This document shows, piece after piece, positions 26,572 to 34,817 of a stretch of DNA of 64,000 nucleotides. The notes under the pieces are model-generated. The model made no database searches and was not told the DNA's origin. It saw nothing but the letters and a program-made list of their open reading frames with translations. Source of the DNA: JAKFDI01 sp044508835 (GTDB lineage Bacteria; Pseudomonadota; Gammaproteobacteria; Burkholderiales; Burkholderiaceae_C); assembly GCA_044508835.1 (NCBI GenBank), contig JBIQHD010000023.1:1-64000 (forward strand), given 5' to 3'. Each line of letters starts with the position of its first letter. Within the stretch, counting starts at the first letter, position 1. Made by a program: the position numbers and the translations under genes.

Positions 26572-28380
26572 ATGCCCGACACCCCCTCCCTCCGCGCGCA
26601 GCGCATCGAGCGCCTTCGCGACGCCATGCGGCGCCACGGCATCGTCGCGGTGCTGGTGCCGTCGTCCGACCCGCACCTGTCGGAGTACCTGCCGGGCCGC
26701 TGGCAGGGGCGGGAGTGGCTGTCGGGGTTCACCGGCTCCGTTGGCACCCTGGTGGTGGCGCGCGACGCGGCGGCGCTCTTCGCCGACAGCCGCTACTGGG
26801 TGCAGGCCGAGGCGCAGCTCGCCGGCAGCGGCATCGAGCTGGTGAGGATTCCCACCGCCGCCGCCTCGCACCCCGTCGACTGGCTGTGCCGCCGCCTGGC
26901 GGCGGGCGACGGCGTGGCGGTCGACGGCGACGTGCTCGGCCTGGCCGCCGCGCGCCAGATGGAGGCCGCGCTCGCCGCCGCCGGCATCGCCCTGCGCAGC
27001 GAGCTCGACCTGCTCGGCCAGGCCTGGCCCGAGCGCCCCGCGCTGCCCGCGGCGCCGGTGGTCGAGCACCGCCCGCCCCACGCCACCGAGCCGCGCGCCG
27101 AGCGCCTGGCCCGCGTGCGCGAGGCCATGCGCGCGCAGGGCGCGACGCACCACCTCGTCTCGACCGTCGACGACATCGCCTGGCTGTTCAACCTGCGCGG
27201 CAGCGACGTGGCGTTCAACCCGGTCTTCCTCGCCCATGCGCTGGTCGACGCGCGCGGCGCCACGCTCTTCGTCGGCGCCGGCAAGGTCGGCGATGCGCTG
27301 CGCGGCGCGCTGGCGCGCGACGGCGTCTCGCTCGCGCCCTACGACGAGGCGCCCGCCGCGCTCGCGGCGCTGCCCGCCGCCGCCGTGCTGCTGGCCGACC
27401 CGCGGCGCATCACCCTCGGCCTGCGCCGGCGGGTGCCGCCGGGCGTGGCGCTGGTCGAGGCCGTCAACCCGAGCACGCTGTTCAAGAGCCGCAAGAACGC
27501 CGCCGAGGCGGCCCACATCCGCGAGGCGATGGCCGAGGACGGCGCGGCGATGTGCGAGTTCTATGCCTGGTTCGAGCAGGCGCTCGGGCGCGGGCGCCTC
27601 ACCGAGCTCACGGTCGACGAGGAGCTGACCGCCGCCCGCGCGCGCCGCGCCGGCTTCGTCGGCCCGAGCTTCGCCACCATCGCCGGCTTCAACGCCAACG
27701 GCGCCATGCCGCACTACCGCGCCACGCCCGCGTCGCACGCGGCGATCGAGGGCCGGGGGCTGCTGCTCATCGACTCGGGCGGCCAGTACCTGGGCGGCAC
27801 CACCGACATCACGCGGGTGTGGCCCATCGGCGAGCCCACGCCCGCGCAGCGCCGCGACTACACCCTGGTGCTCAAGGGCACGATCGCGCTCAGCCGCGCG
27901 CGCTTCCCCCGCGGCACGCTCTCGCCGATGCTCGACGCCCTCGCCCGCGCGCCGCTGTGGCAGCACGGCCTCGACTACGGGCACGGCACCGGCCACGGCG
28001 TCGGCTACTTCCTCAACGTGCACGAAGGGCCGCAGAGCATCTCGAAGGCCGTGCCCGAGCCGCACATGGCGATGGAGCCGGGCATGGTCACGAGCATCGA
28101 GCCCGGCCTCTACCGCCCCGGGCAGTGGGGCGTGCGCATCGAGAACCTGGTGCTGAACGTGCCGTGCGAGACGCCCGAGGCCGGCGCCTTCGGCGACTTC
28201 CTCGCCTTCGAGACGCTGACGCTGTGCCCCATCGACACCCGCTGCATCGACCGCGCGCTGCTGCAGGCCGACGAAGTGCAGTGGCTCGATGCCTACCACG
28301 CGACGGTGCGCGAGCGCCTGTCGCCGCGGGTCGCCGGGGCGGCCCGCGCCTGGCTGGAGGCGCGCACCCGGGCGCTGTGA
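26572..28380 (+). CDS. pepP: Aminopeptidase P family (Xaa-Pro) metallopeptidase
   Basis: The 602-residue M24B enzyme removes N-terminal residues preceding proline. It has the three-domain architecture of the long aminopeptidase P type: two creatinase-like N-terminal domains (about residues 10-140 and 165-320) and a pita-bread catalytic domain. Metal ligands are in LIDSGGQYLGGTTDITR near residue 398, GHGTGHGVGYF near residue 470, TSIEPGLY near residue 506 and RIENLVL near residue 522. It lies 27 bp after the NADH dehydrogenase gene. Confidence 0.93.
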   Translation: MPDTPSLRAQRIERLRDAMRRHGIVAVLVPSSDPHLSEYLPGRWQGREWLSGFTGSVGTLVVARDAAALFADSRYWVQAEAQLAGSGIELVRIPTAAASHPVDWLCRRLAAGDGVAVDGDVLGLAAARQMEAALAAAGIALRSELDLLGQAWPERPALPAAPVVEHRPPHATEPRAERLARVREAMRAQGATHHLVSTVDDIAWLFNLRGSDVAFNPVFLAHALVDARGATLFVGAGKVGDALRGALARDGVSLAPYDEAPAALAALPAAAVLLADPRRITLGLRRRVPPGVALVEAVNPSTLFKSRKNAAEAAHIREAMAEDGAAMCEFYAWFEQALGRGRLTELTVDEELTAARARRAGFVGPSFATIAGFNANGAMPHYRATPASHAAIEGRGLLLIDSGGQYLGGTTDITRVWPIGEPTPAQRRDYTLVLKGTIALSRARFPRGTLSPMLDALARAPLWQHGLDYGHGTGHGVGYFLNVHEGPQSISKAVPEPHMAMEPGMVTSIEPGLYRPGQWGVRIENLVLNVPCETPEAGAFGDFLAFETLTLCPIDTRCIDRALLQADEVQWLDAYHATVRERLSPRVAGAARAWLEARTRAL

Positions 28381-28414
28381 CCCGGCGGCCGGGCCCAATG
28401 CCAGAATGCGCGCC

Positions 28415-28927
28415 ATGACCCACGCCTTCGTCGTATCGCGGCGCGCCTGGCTCGGCGCCGTCCTGGCGTCGTGCCTGCCGGCGGCGCTCGCACTCGAGCC
28501 GCCCGCCGGGCCGCCCGTGCTCAGCGTCGGCGGCAGCATCGGCAAGCGCAACACGGCCGACACGGCCGAGTTCGACCTGGCGATGCTCGAGAAGCTGCCG
28601 CAGCACAGCATCACGACGACGGTGCCCTGGTACCCCACCGCGCGCACCTTCACGGGCGTGCTGCTGCGCGACCTGCTGGCCGCCGTGGGCGCGCAGGGCA
28701 GCATCGTGCGGGCCATCGCCCTGAACGACTACCGGGCCGACATCCCGGTGAAGGAGGTGCAGGACTACGACGTGATCGTGGCGTACCGCCTCGACGGCCG
28801 GACGATGTCGGTGCGCGAGAAGGGGCCGCTGGTGATCATGTACCCCTTCGACAGCTCGCGCGAGCTGCGCAACGCGGTGCACTACGGCCGCGCGGCCTGG
28901 CAGCTGCGGCGCATCGAGATCCGTTGA
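28415..28927 (+). CDS. Exported sulfite-oxidase-fold protein lacking the molybdenum cysteine
   Basis: The 170-residue protein has a signal peptide (about residues 1-27) and one oxidoreductase molybdopterin-binding-like domain. Family features are FTGVLLRDLLAAVG near residue 79, IALNDYRADIPV near residue 106 and the C-terminal WQLRRIEIR. The only cysteine in the whole protein is in the signal peptide, so the usual Cys ligand to molybdenum is absent and catalysis by a normal Moco centre is unlikely. The stop overlaps the TTG start of the sensor kinase gene, suggesting a periplasmic partner for that kinase. Confidence 0.75.
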   Translation: MTHAFVVSRRAWLGAVLASCLPAALALEPPAGPPVLSVGGSIGKRNTADTAEFDLAMLEKLPQHSITTTVPWYPTARTFTGVLLRDLLAAVGAQGSIVRAIALNDYRADIPVKEVQDYDVIVAYRLDGRTMSVREKGPLVIMYPFDSSRELRNAVHYGRAAWQLRRIEIR

Positions 28928-31176
28928 ACGCAGTCCACGACCCCTCCGCCAGCCGCCCGCTGCGCCGGGCGGGCGTCGCGTTGCTCGGCGTCGCGCTCGC
29001 GCTCGCGCTGGCCGGCGCGGTGTTCGTGCAGTGGCGGCAGTACCGGCTGCTCGACCGCACGGTGCACTTCCAGAACGACGCGCTCGGCTGGAGCTTCTTC
29101 CAGCTCGAGACGGAGCACCTGCGCCTGCGCAACGAGCTGCAGGTCGCCGCCGTCGACCTCGCCAGCGCCGATCTCGCCGGCCTGCAGCTGCGCTACGACA
29201 TCTTCGTGAGCCGCATCGGCCTGGTCGACCACGAGCGCGCCATGCAGATCATGCAGACGCAGACGGCCTACCTGCCGACCATCGAGCGCGTGCGCGGCTT
29301 CGTGCGCCAGGCCGACCGCTACTTCGGCGTGCCGCCCACCGAGCCGCTCACGCCGGAGGCCGTGCGCCGGCTGCTCGTGCAGGTCGACGGCCTGAGCGTC
29401 GCGCTGCACGACCTCTCGCTCAGCGCCTCGCACCTGCTCTACGAGCGCGCCACGCAGCACATCGACGGCATCCGCCGGCAGACCGAGATCGGCATCGCCT
29501 TCACCCTGTTCCAGTGCCTGCTGCTGCTCGCGCTGACGGCGGTGGTGCTGCGCCAGCTGCGCGCGCTGCAGCAGCGGCGCGAGCGGCTGGAGACGCTGGC
29601 CGCCAGCCTGTCGACCGCGCGCCTGGAGGCCGAGGCGGCCAGCCGCAGCAAGAGCGCCTTCCTCGCCAACATGAGCCACGAGATCCGCACGCCCTTCCAC
29701 GGCATGCTGGGCATGATGTCGCTGCTGCAGGAGACGCCGCTGTCGCCGCAGCAGTCGGGCTACCTGCGCACGGCCAAGGAGTCGGCCAATCACCTGCTGG
29801 CCATCCTCAACGACATCCTCGACATCTCCAAGCTCGAGTCGGGCAGCCTGCAGGTCTCGCCCGCGCCGGTCGACCTGGCGCGGCTGGTGCGCGAGGTGGA
29901 GGCGCTGATGCGCGCGCAGGCGCAGGCCAAGGACCTCGCGCTGCACGTGACGATGGACGCCGACGTGCCGCGCTGGGTGCGCACCGACGGCACGCGGCTC
30001 AAGCAGATCCTGTTCAACCTGCTGAGCAATGCCGTCAAGTTCACGCCCACCGGCCACGTGCACCTGAAGATCGCGACCGCCAACGACGGCGCCGACGCCG
30101 CGGCCACCGTGGTGTTCTCGGTCATCGACACCGGCATCGGCATGGACGAGGCGATGCAGGCGCGGCTGTTCCAGCGCTTCTCGCAGGGCGACGAGAGCAC
30201 CTCGCGCCGCCACGGCGGCACCGGGCTCGGGCTCGAGATCTCGCGCAGCCTGGCGCGCCTGATGGACGGCGACATCGCCGTCACCAGCGAACCCGGGCGC
30301 GGCAGCAGCTTCGCGCTGAGCATCCCGCTGCCGGCCGTCGAGCCGCCGGCGCCCGACGCGCGCGCCGCCGTGGCCGCCGCCGCCTCGGCCGGGCGCCAGC
30401 TGCGCGTGCTCGTGGCCGAGGACCACCCGGTGAACCGGGTCTACCTCGAAGCGGTGCTCGACAAGCTCGGCCATGCCGCCGTGTTCGCGCAGAACGGCGA
30501 GGAAGCCGTGCGCGCCGCGCAGGCCGAGGACTTCGACATCGTGCTGATGGACCTGCACATGCCGGTGATGGACGGCTTCGCCGCGGCCCGCGCCATCCGC
30601 GCCCTGCCGCTGCCGCGCGGCGCCATGCCCATCGTCGCCCTCACGGCCGACGCCTTCCAGGATTCGCAGGAGCGCGCCCGCGCCGCCGGCATGGACGAGA
30701 TGCTCACCAAGCCGGCGCACCTGCCGCAGCTGCGCGAGCTGCTCGCGCGCTACGGCGGCGGCGAGGCCCCGCGCGCCGCGCCCGCCGCGCCCGCACCGGC
30801 GCAGGCCGGCGAGCTCGTCGACCACGCCACGGTGCAGATGCTGCACACCTCGCTCTCGCCGGACAAGTACGCCCGGCTGCTGGCGAGCTTCTTCGAGTCG
30901 AGCGGCACGACCCTCTCGCGGCTGCGCGAGGCGATCCGCAGCGGCGAGCGCAAGGCCATCCGCGAGCAGGCGCATTCGCTGAAGGGCGCGTCGGTGAGCC
31001 TCGGCCTGCGCGTCGTGGCCGAGCAGGCCAACGGCCTGCAGCGCGCCGCGGCCGAGGCGCCGCTGCCCGACCTGGCGAGCCAGCTCGATTCGCTGGAGCG
31101 CCAGGCCGCCATCACGCGCGACCTGTGCGCCACGCTCGGCTGGCTGCCCGAGGCGGCGGAGCGGCCGGCGCCGTGA
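28924..31176 (+). CDS. Hybrid sensor histidine kinase (HisKA-HATPase-REC-HPt)
   Basis: The 750-residue membrane kinase has transmembrane segments near residues 15-38 and 190-215 around a helical periplasmic sensor domain. The phospho-acceptor histidine is in MSHEIRTPFHG near residue 252 and the ATPase has GTGLGLEIS near residue 435. A receiver domain follows (VLVAEDHPVNR near 497; phospho-acceptor aspartate in IVLMDLHMP near 541). The C-terminal HPt domain has its histidine in AHSLKGASVSLG near 683. Start is TTG at 28924, overlapping the TGA of the upstream gene. No separate output regulator is adjacent. Confidence 0.88.
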   Translation: MNAVHDPSASRPLRRAGVALLGVALALALAGAVFVQWRQYRLLDRTVHFQNDALGWSFFQLETEHLRLRNELQVAAVDLASADLAGLQLRYDIFVSRIGLVDHERAMQIMQTQTAYLPTIERVRGFVRQADRYFGVPPTEPLTPEAVRRLLVQVDGLSVALHDLSLSASHLLYERATQHIDGIRRQTEIGIAFTLFQCLLLLALTAVVLRQLRALQQRRERLETLAASLSTARLEAEAASRSKSAFLANMSHEIRTPFHGMLGMMSLLQETPLSPQQSGYLRTAKESANHLLAILNDILDISKLESGSLQVSPAPVDLARLVREVEALMRAQAQAKDLALHVTMDADVPRWVRTDGTRLKQILFNLLSNAVKFTPTGHVHLKIATANDGADAAATVVFSVIDTGIGMDEAMQARLFQRFSQGDESTSRRHGGTGLGLEISRSLARLMDGDIAVTSEPGRGSSFALSIPLPAVEPPAPDARAAVAAAASAGRQLRVLVAEDHPVNRVYLEAVLDKLGHAAVFAQNGEEAVRAAQAEDFDIVLMDLHMPVMDGFAAARAIRALPLPRGAMPIVALTADAFQDSQERARAAGMDEMLTKPAHLPQLRELLARYGGGEAPRAAPAAPAPAQAGELVDHATVQMLHTSLSPDKYARLLASFFESSGTTLSRLREAIRSGERKAIREQAHSLKGASVSLGLRVVAEQANGLQRAAAEAPLPDLASQLDSLERQAAITRDLCATLGWLPEAAERPAP

Positions 31177-31178
31177 AC

Positions 31179-31219
31179 ACCCTCACCCCGACCCTCTCCC
31201 GCCAGCGGGAGAGGGAGCA
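31179..31219. terminator. CCCTCTCCC hairpin between convergent genes
   Basis: A perfect 10-bp stem, CCCTCTCCCG (31192-31201) with CGGGAGAGGG (31206-31215), encloses a four-base loop. It directly follows the kinase stop and lies 7 bp from the murB 3' end. It is the same repeat family as 5563-5667. Its position suggests a bidirectional transcription end, although no clear T-run is present. Confidence 0.6.
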
Positions 31220-31225
31220 GGTCGG

Positions 31226-32242
31226 TCACACCACCACCGGCTCGGGCTCGAGCCGGATGCCGAAGCGGCCGTAGACGCTCTCCTGGATCGCGCGCGCGAG
31301 GGTCATCACCTCCGCGCCAATGGCGCCGCCGCGGTTGACGATCACCAGCGCCTGCTTCTCATACACGGCCGCGCCGCCCACCGCCTTCCCCTTCCAGCCG
31401 CAGGCGTCGATCATCCAGCCGGCGGCGAGCTTCATGCTGCCGTCGGGCATGGGGTAGTGCACGATCTCCGGGTCGCGCCCGGTGATGTCGCGGCACTGCT
31501 CGCGCGTGACCACCGGGTTCTTGAAGAAGCTGCCCACGTTGCCGATCTCGCGCGGATCGGGCAGCTTGGCGCGGCGGATGGCGCAGACCCAGTCGGCCAC
31601 CTGCTGCGCGCCCGGCGCCATGATGCCCGTCTCGGCCACCTTGCGCTCCAGTTCCAGGTAGCCGAGCACCGGCCGCCAGGGCCTGGGCAGGCGAAAGCGC
31701 ACGCGCGTGATCACGCTGCGCCCGGCCAGCGAGTGCTTGAACACGCTGTCGCGGTAGCCGAAGGCGCAGATGCGCGGGCCCAGCACCACGCTGCGGCCGG
31801 TGACGAGGTCCACCGCGTCCAGCGACTCGAAGCGGTCGGCCAGCTCCACGCCGTAGGCGCCGATGTTCTGCACCGGCGAGGCGCCCACCGTGCCGGGAAT
31901 GAGCGCGAGGTTCTCCAGGCCCGGATAACCCTGCGCCAGCGTCCACATGACGAACTCGTGCCACGGCTCGCCGGCGCCGGCCTCGACGATGAAGGCGTCG
32001 TCGCGCGCCTCGACCAGGCGGCGGCCCTTCACCTCGACCTTCAGCACCACCTGCGGCATGTCGCGCGTGAGGATGATGTTGCTGCCCCCGCCGAGGATGA
32101 ACTTCGCCGCGCGGCCGAGTTGAGGATGGTCAACGACGGCGCGCACGTCGGCATCGCTCGCCACGCGCACGAGGGTGTTCGCCACGGCCGGCAGGCCGAA
32201 GGTGTTGTAGGGTTTCAGGCTCACGCCCGATTCGATGTGCAT
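31226..32242 (-). CDS. murB: UDP-N-acetylenolpyruvoylglucosamine reductase
   Basis: The 338-residue FAD enzyme reduces UDP-GlcNAc-enolpyruvate to UDP-MurNAc in peptidoglycan synthesis. Motifs include LKPYNTFGLPA near residue 8, FAD-binding LGGGSNIILT near residue 50, NIGAYGVEL near residue 126, the catalytic-serine block VGSFFKNPVV near residue 234, and a glutamate near the C terminus (LEPEPVVV). It matches the long type I MurB. It is divergent from yajQ with a 65-bp gap. Confidence 0.95.
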   Translation of the reverse strand: MHIESGVSLKPYNTFGLPAVANTLVRVASDADVRAVVDHPQLGRAAKFILGGGSNIILTRDMPQVVLKVEVKGRRLVEARDDAFIVEAGAGEPWHEFVMWTLAQGYPGLENLALIPGTVGASPVQNIGAYGVELADRFESLDAVDLVTGRSVVLGPRICAFGYRDSVFKHSLAGRSVITRVRFRLPRPWRPVLGYLELERKVAETGIMAPGAQQVADWVCAIRRAKLPDPREIGNVGSFFKNPVVTREQCRDITGRDPEIVHYPMPDGSMKLAAGWMIDACGWKGKAVGGAAVYEKQALVIVNRGGAIGAEVMTLARAIQESVYGRFGIRLEPEPVVV

Positions 32243-32307
32243 GGCAGAATTTTCGCTTCATTCGCCATGCCCGACGCCCCGTCGGACAACTCCGGAGAGC
32301 CCTCGCG

Positions 32308-32796
32308 ATGCCCAGTTTTGACACCGTGCTCGAGCCCGACCTCGTCGAGGTGCGCAACGCCATCGACCAGACCGCCAAGGAGATCGGCACGCGCTTCGAC
32401 TTCAAGGGCACGTCGGCGCGCATCGAGCAGAAGGAGAAGGAGCTGACGGTCTACGCCGACAGCGACTTCCAGGTCGGCCAGGTGATGGACATCCTGCTGG
32501 CCAAGCTCGCCAAGCGCAACGTCGACGTGCGCTTTCTCGACCGCAGCGCCAAGATCGAGAAGATCGGCGGCGACAAGGTCAAGCAGGTGCTCACCGTGAA
32601 GAGCGGCATCGACGCCGAGACCGCCAAGAAGATCCAGACGCTCGTCAAGCAGAGCAAGATGAAGGTGCAGGCCGCGATCCAGGGCGACACCGTGCGCGTG
32701 ACGGGCGCCAAGCGCGACGACCTGCAGGCTGCGATGGCATTGATCCGCAAGGACGTGCCGGACGCTCCCCTGTCCTTCAACAATTTCAGAGATTGA
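32308..32796 (+). CDS. yajQ: YajQ family cyclic-di-GMP-binding/nucleotide-binding protein
   Basis: The 162-residue cytoplasmic protein matches the full-length YajQ/DUF520 family: MPSFDTVLEPDLVEVRNAID at the N terminus, FDFKGTSARIE near residue 31, and GDTVRVTGAKRDDLQAAMAL near residue 129. In Xanthomonas a YajQ protein binds cyclic di-GMP and interacts with a transcription factor; other members bind tRNA or nucleotides. A post-stop hairpin repeat begins next to its stop codon. Confidence 0.95.
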   Translation: MPSFDTVLEPDLVEVRNAIDQTAKEIGTRFDFKGTSARIEQKEKELTVYADSDFQVGQVMDILLAKLAKRNVDVRFLDRSAKIEKIGGDKVKQVLTVKSGIDAETAKKIQTLVKQSKMKVQAAIQGDTVRVTGAKRDDLQAAMALIRKDVPDAPLSFNNFRD

Positions 32797-32880
32797 TGAG
32801 CCCCCCCCTACGCGCTTCGCGCGCCCCCCAGGGGGCACACCAGCGGACCGGCGAAGCCGGATCCGCGGCGTTCGCTTGAG
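32797..32880 (+). repeat. Post-stop composite hairpin repeat, copy 2
   Basis: Starting within 4 bp of the yajQ TGA are CCCCCCCCTACGCGCTTCGC, the GCGCGCCCCCCAGGGGGC segment and the second hairpin CCGGCGAAGCCGG-ATCCGCGGCG. The copy ends at TTCGCTTGAG, where it supplies an in-frame TTG for the next gene that is unlikely to be the true start. Confidence 0.85.
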
Positions 32881-32896
32881 AAACGCGCAGGCCGAG

Positions 32897-33529
32897 ATGC
32901 GCTGCCTTGTCCTGGCTGCAGCGCTGCTGTGCGCCACGGCCGCGCCGGCCCAGACCGTCACCTTCAGCGGCAGCATGGGCAGCAAGGCGCTGCTGGTGAT
33001 CGACGGCACGCCGCGCGCGGTGGCCGTCGGCGGCACGCACCAGGGCGTGAAGCTGGTGAGCATGGACGGCGGCGACGCCGTGGTCGAGATCGGCGGCAAG
33101 CGGGTGCCGCTGCAGCTGGGCGCGCCGGTGAACCTGGGCGCGGCGGCCGGCGCCGCGGGCGGCACGCAGATCGTGCTCACCGCCGGGCCGGGCGGCCACT
33201 TCGTCACCCAAGGCGCGATCAACGGCAAGGCGGTGCAGTTCGTCGTCGACACCGGCGCGACCTCGGTGGCGCTCGGCCAGGAGCAGGCCGACCGCCTCGG
33301 CCTCGACTACAGGAAGGGCCGGCGCGGCATGGCGCATTCGGCCAACGGCCTGGTGCCGGTGTACGCGACCCGGCTCGCCTCGGTGCGCGTGGGCGAGGTG
33401 ACGGTCTACGACGTCGAGGCGATGGTGGTGCCCGCCGCCATGCCGATGGTGCTGCTGGGCAACAGCTTCCTCACGCGCTTCCAGATGAAGCGCGAGAACG
33501 ACATCCTCACGCTGGATCGGCGGTACTGA
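32897..33529 (+). CDS. Exported retropepsin-like aspartic protease
   Basis: The 210-residue protein has a signal peptide (MRCLVLAAALLCATAAPAQ). The C-terminal half is a retroviral-type aspartyl protease domain with the catalytic motif VVDTGATSVALG near residue 117 and LLGNSFLTRFQM near residue 189. Such TIGR02281-type proteins are single-domain proteases that probably act as dimers in the periplasm. The ATG at 32897 is preferred over a TTG at 32876 that lies inside the preceding repeat. Confidence 0.85.
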   Translation: MRCLVLAAALLCATAAPAQTVTFSGSMGSKALLVIDGTPRAVAVGGTHQGVKLVSMDGGDAVVEIGGKRVPLQLGAPVNLGAAAGAAGGTQIVLTAGPGGHFVTQGAINGKAVQFVVDTGATSVALGQEQADRLGLDYRKGRRGMAHSANGLVPVYATRLASVRVGEVTVYDVEAMVVPAAMPMVLLGNSFLTRFQMKRENDILTLDRRY

Positions 33530-33618
33530 GGTCCCGCCGCTTGTCGCGGCAGGGACAAAACGGCCCTCGCCGCGCATGCTAAAACGCCGGGTTCGACAAG
33601 CGCCCGCCAGGAGTCACG

Positions 33619-34797
33619 ATGGACCTGCATTTCACCCCCGAAGAACAAGCCTTCCGCGCCGAGATCCGCGCCTGGGTGGCCGAGAACCTGCCGAAGGACA
33701 TCAGCGACAAGGTGCACAACGCGCAGCGCCTCACGCGCGACGACCAGCAGCGCTGGGCGCGCATCCTCGGCAAGCAGGGCTGGCACGGCTCGGCCTGGCC
33801 CAAGCAGTTCGGCGGCCCGGGCTGGACCGCCGTGCAGCGCCACCTCTTCGACGAGGAATGCGCCCGCGCCGGCGCGCCCGGCGTCATCCCCTTCGGCCCG
33901 GTGATGGTGGCGCCGGTCATCATGGCCTTCGGCACGCCCGAGCAGCAGAAGCGCCACCTGCCCGGCATCATGAGCGGCGACGTGTGGTGGAGCCAGGGCT
34001 ACAGCGAGCCCGGCTCGGGCTCCGACCTCGCCTCGCTCAAGACCCGCGCCGAGCGCCGCGGCGACTACTACATCGTCAACGGCCAGAAGACCTGGACCAC
34101 GCTCGCGCAGTACGGCGACTGGATCTTCTGCCTCGTGCGCACCAGCACCGAGGGCAAGCCGCAGACGGGCATCAGCTTCCTGCTCATCGACATGAAGAGC
34201 CCCGGCATCACCGTGCGGCCCATCATCCTGCTCGACGGCGAGCACGAGGTGAACGAGGTGTTCTTCGACAACGTCGAGGTGCCGGCGGACAACCTGGTCG
34301 GCGAGGAGAACAAGGGCTGGACCTACGCCAAGCACCTGCTCTCGCACGAGCGCACCAGCATCGCCGACGTGGCGCGCGCCAAGCGCGAGCTCAAGCGCCT
34401 CAAGCGCATCGCCCGGGCCGAAGGCATGCTCGACGACACGCGCTTCCGCGACGAGGTGGCCAAGCTGGAGGTCGACGTCGTGGCGCTCGAGATGATGGTG
34501 CTGCGCGTGCTCGCCGGCGAGAAGAGCGGCAAGCAGCCGCTGGACGTGGCCGGCCTGCTCAAGATCCGCGGCAGCGAGATCCAGGGGCGCACCACCGAGC
34601 TGATGATGCTCGCCGCCGGCCCCTACGCGGCGCCCTTCGTCTTCGAGGCCATGGACGCCGGCTGGCAGGGCGAGTACGTCGGCGCCGCGCACTTCGCGCC
34701 GCTCGCCGCCGACTACTTCAACATGCGCAAGACCACCATCTACGGCGGCAGCAACGAGGTGCAGCGCAACATCGTGGCGCAGGTCGTGCTGGGCTGA
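33619..34797 (+). CDS. Acyl-CoA dehydrogenase family protein
   Basis: The 392-residue FAD enzyme introduces an alpha-beta double bond into an acyl-CoA. Family signatures are WWSQGYSEPGSGSDLAS near residue 118 and the C-terminal YGGSNEVQRNIVAQVVLG. It is the first of two adjacent acyl-CoA dehydrogenase genes (20-bp gap). Paired genes of this kind often encode heteromeric enzymes acting on branched, steroid-side-chain or aromatic acyl-CoAs, but nothing adjacent identifies the substrate. Confidence 0.9.
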   Translation: MDLHFTPEEQAFRAEIRAWVAENLPKDISDKVHNAQRLTRDDQQRWARILGKQGWHGSAWPKQFGGPGWTAVQRHLFDEECARAGAPGVIPFGPVMVAPVIMAFGTPEQQKRHLPGIMSGDVWWSQGYSEPGSGSDLASLKTRAERRGDYYIVNGQKTWTTLAQYGDWIFCLVRTSTEGKPQTGISFLLIDMKSPGITVRPIILLDGEHEVNEVFFDNVEVPADNLVGEENKGWTYAKHLLSHERTSIADVARAKRELKRLKRIARAEGMLDDTRFRDEVAKLEVDVVALEMMVLRVLAGEKSGKQPLDVAGLLKIRGSEIQGRTTELMMLAAGPYAAPFVFEAMDAGWQGEYVGAAHFAPLAADYFNMRKTTIYGGSNEVQRNIVAQVVLG

Positions 34798-34817
34798 ACG
34801 AGAGAAGGAAGAACACC

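Noticed and set aside
25111..28716. Long opposing open frames over ndh and pepP
   Set aside because: Both are shadows of ndh and aminopeptidase P; they lack motifs and have biased Arg/Ala/His composition.
32876..32896. TTG start of the retropepsin-like gene at 32876
   Set aside because: It lies in the conserved repeat end (TTCGCTTGAG). ATG 32897 begins directly with a signal peptide.
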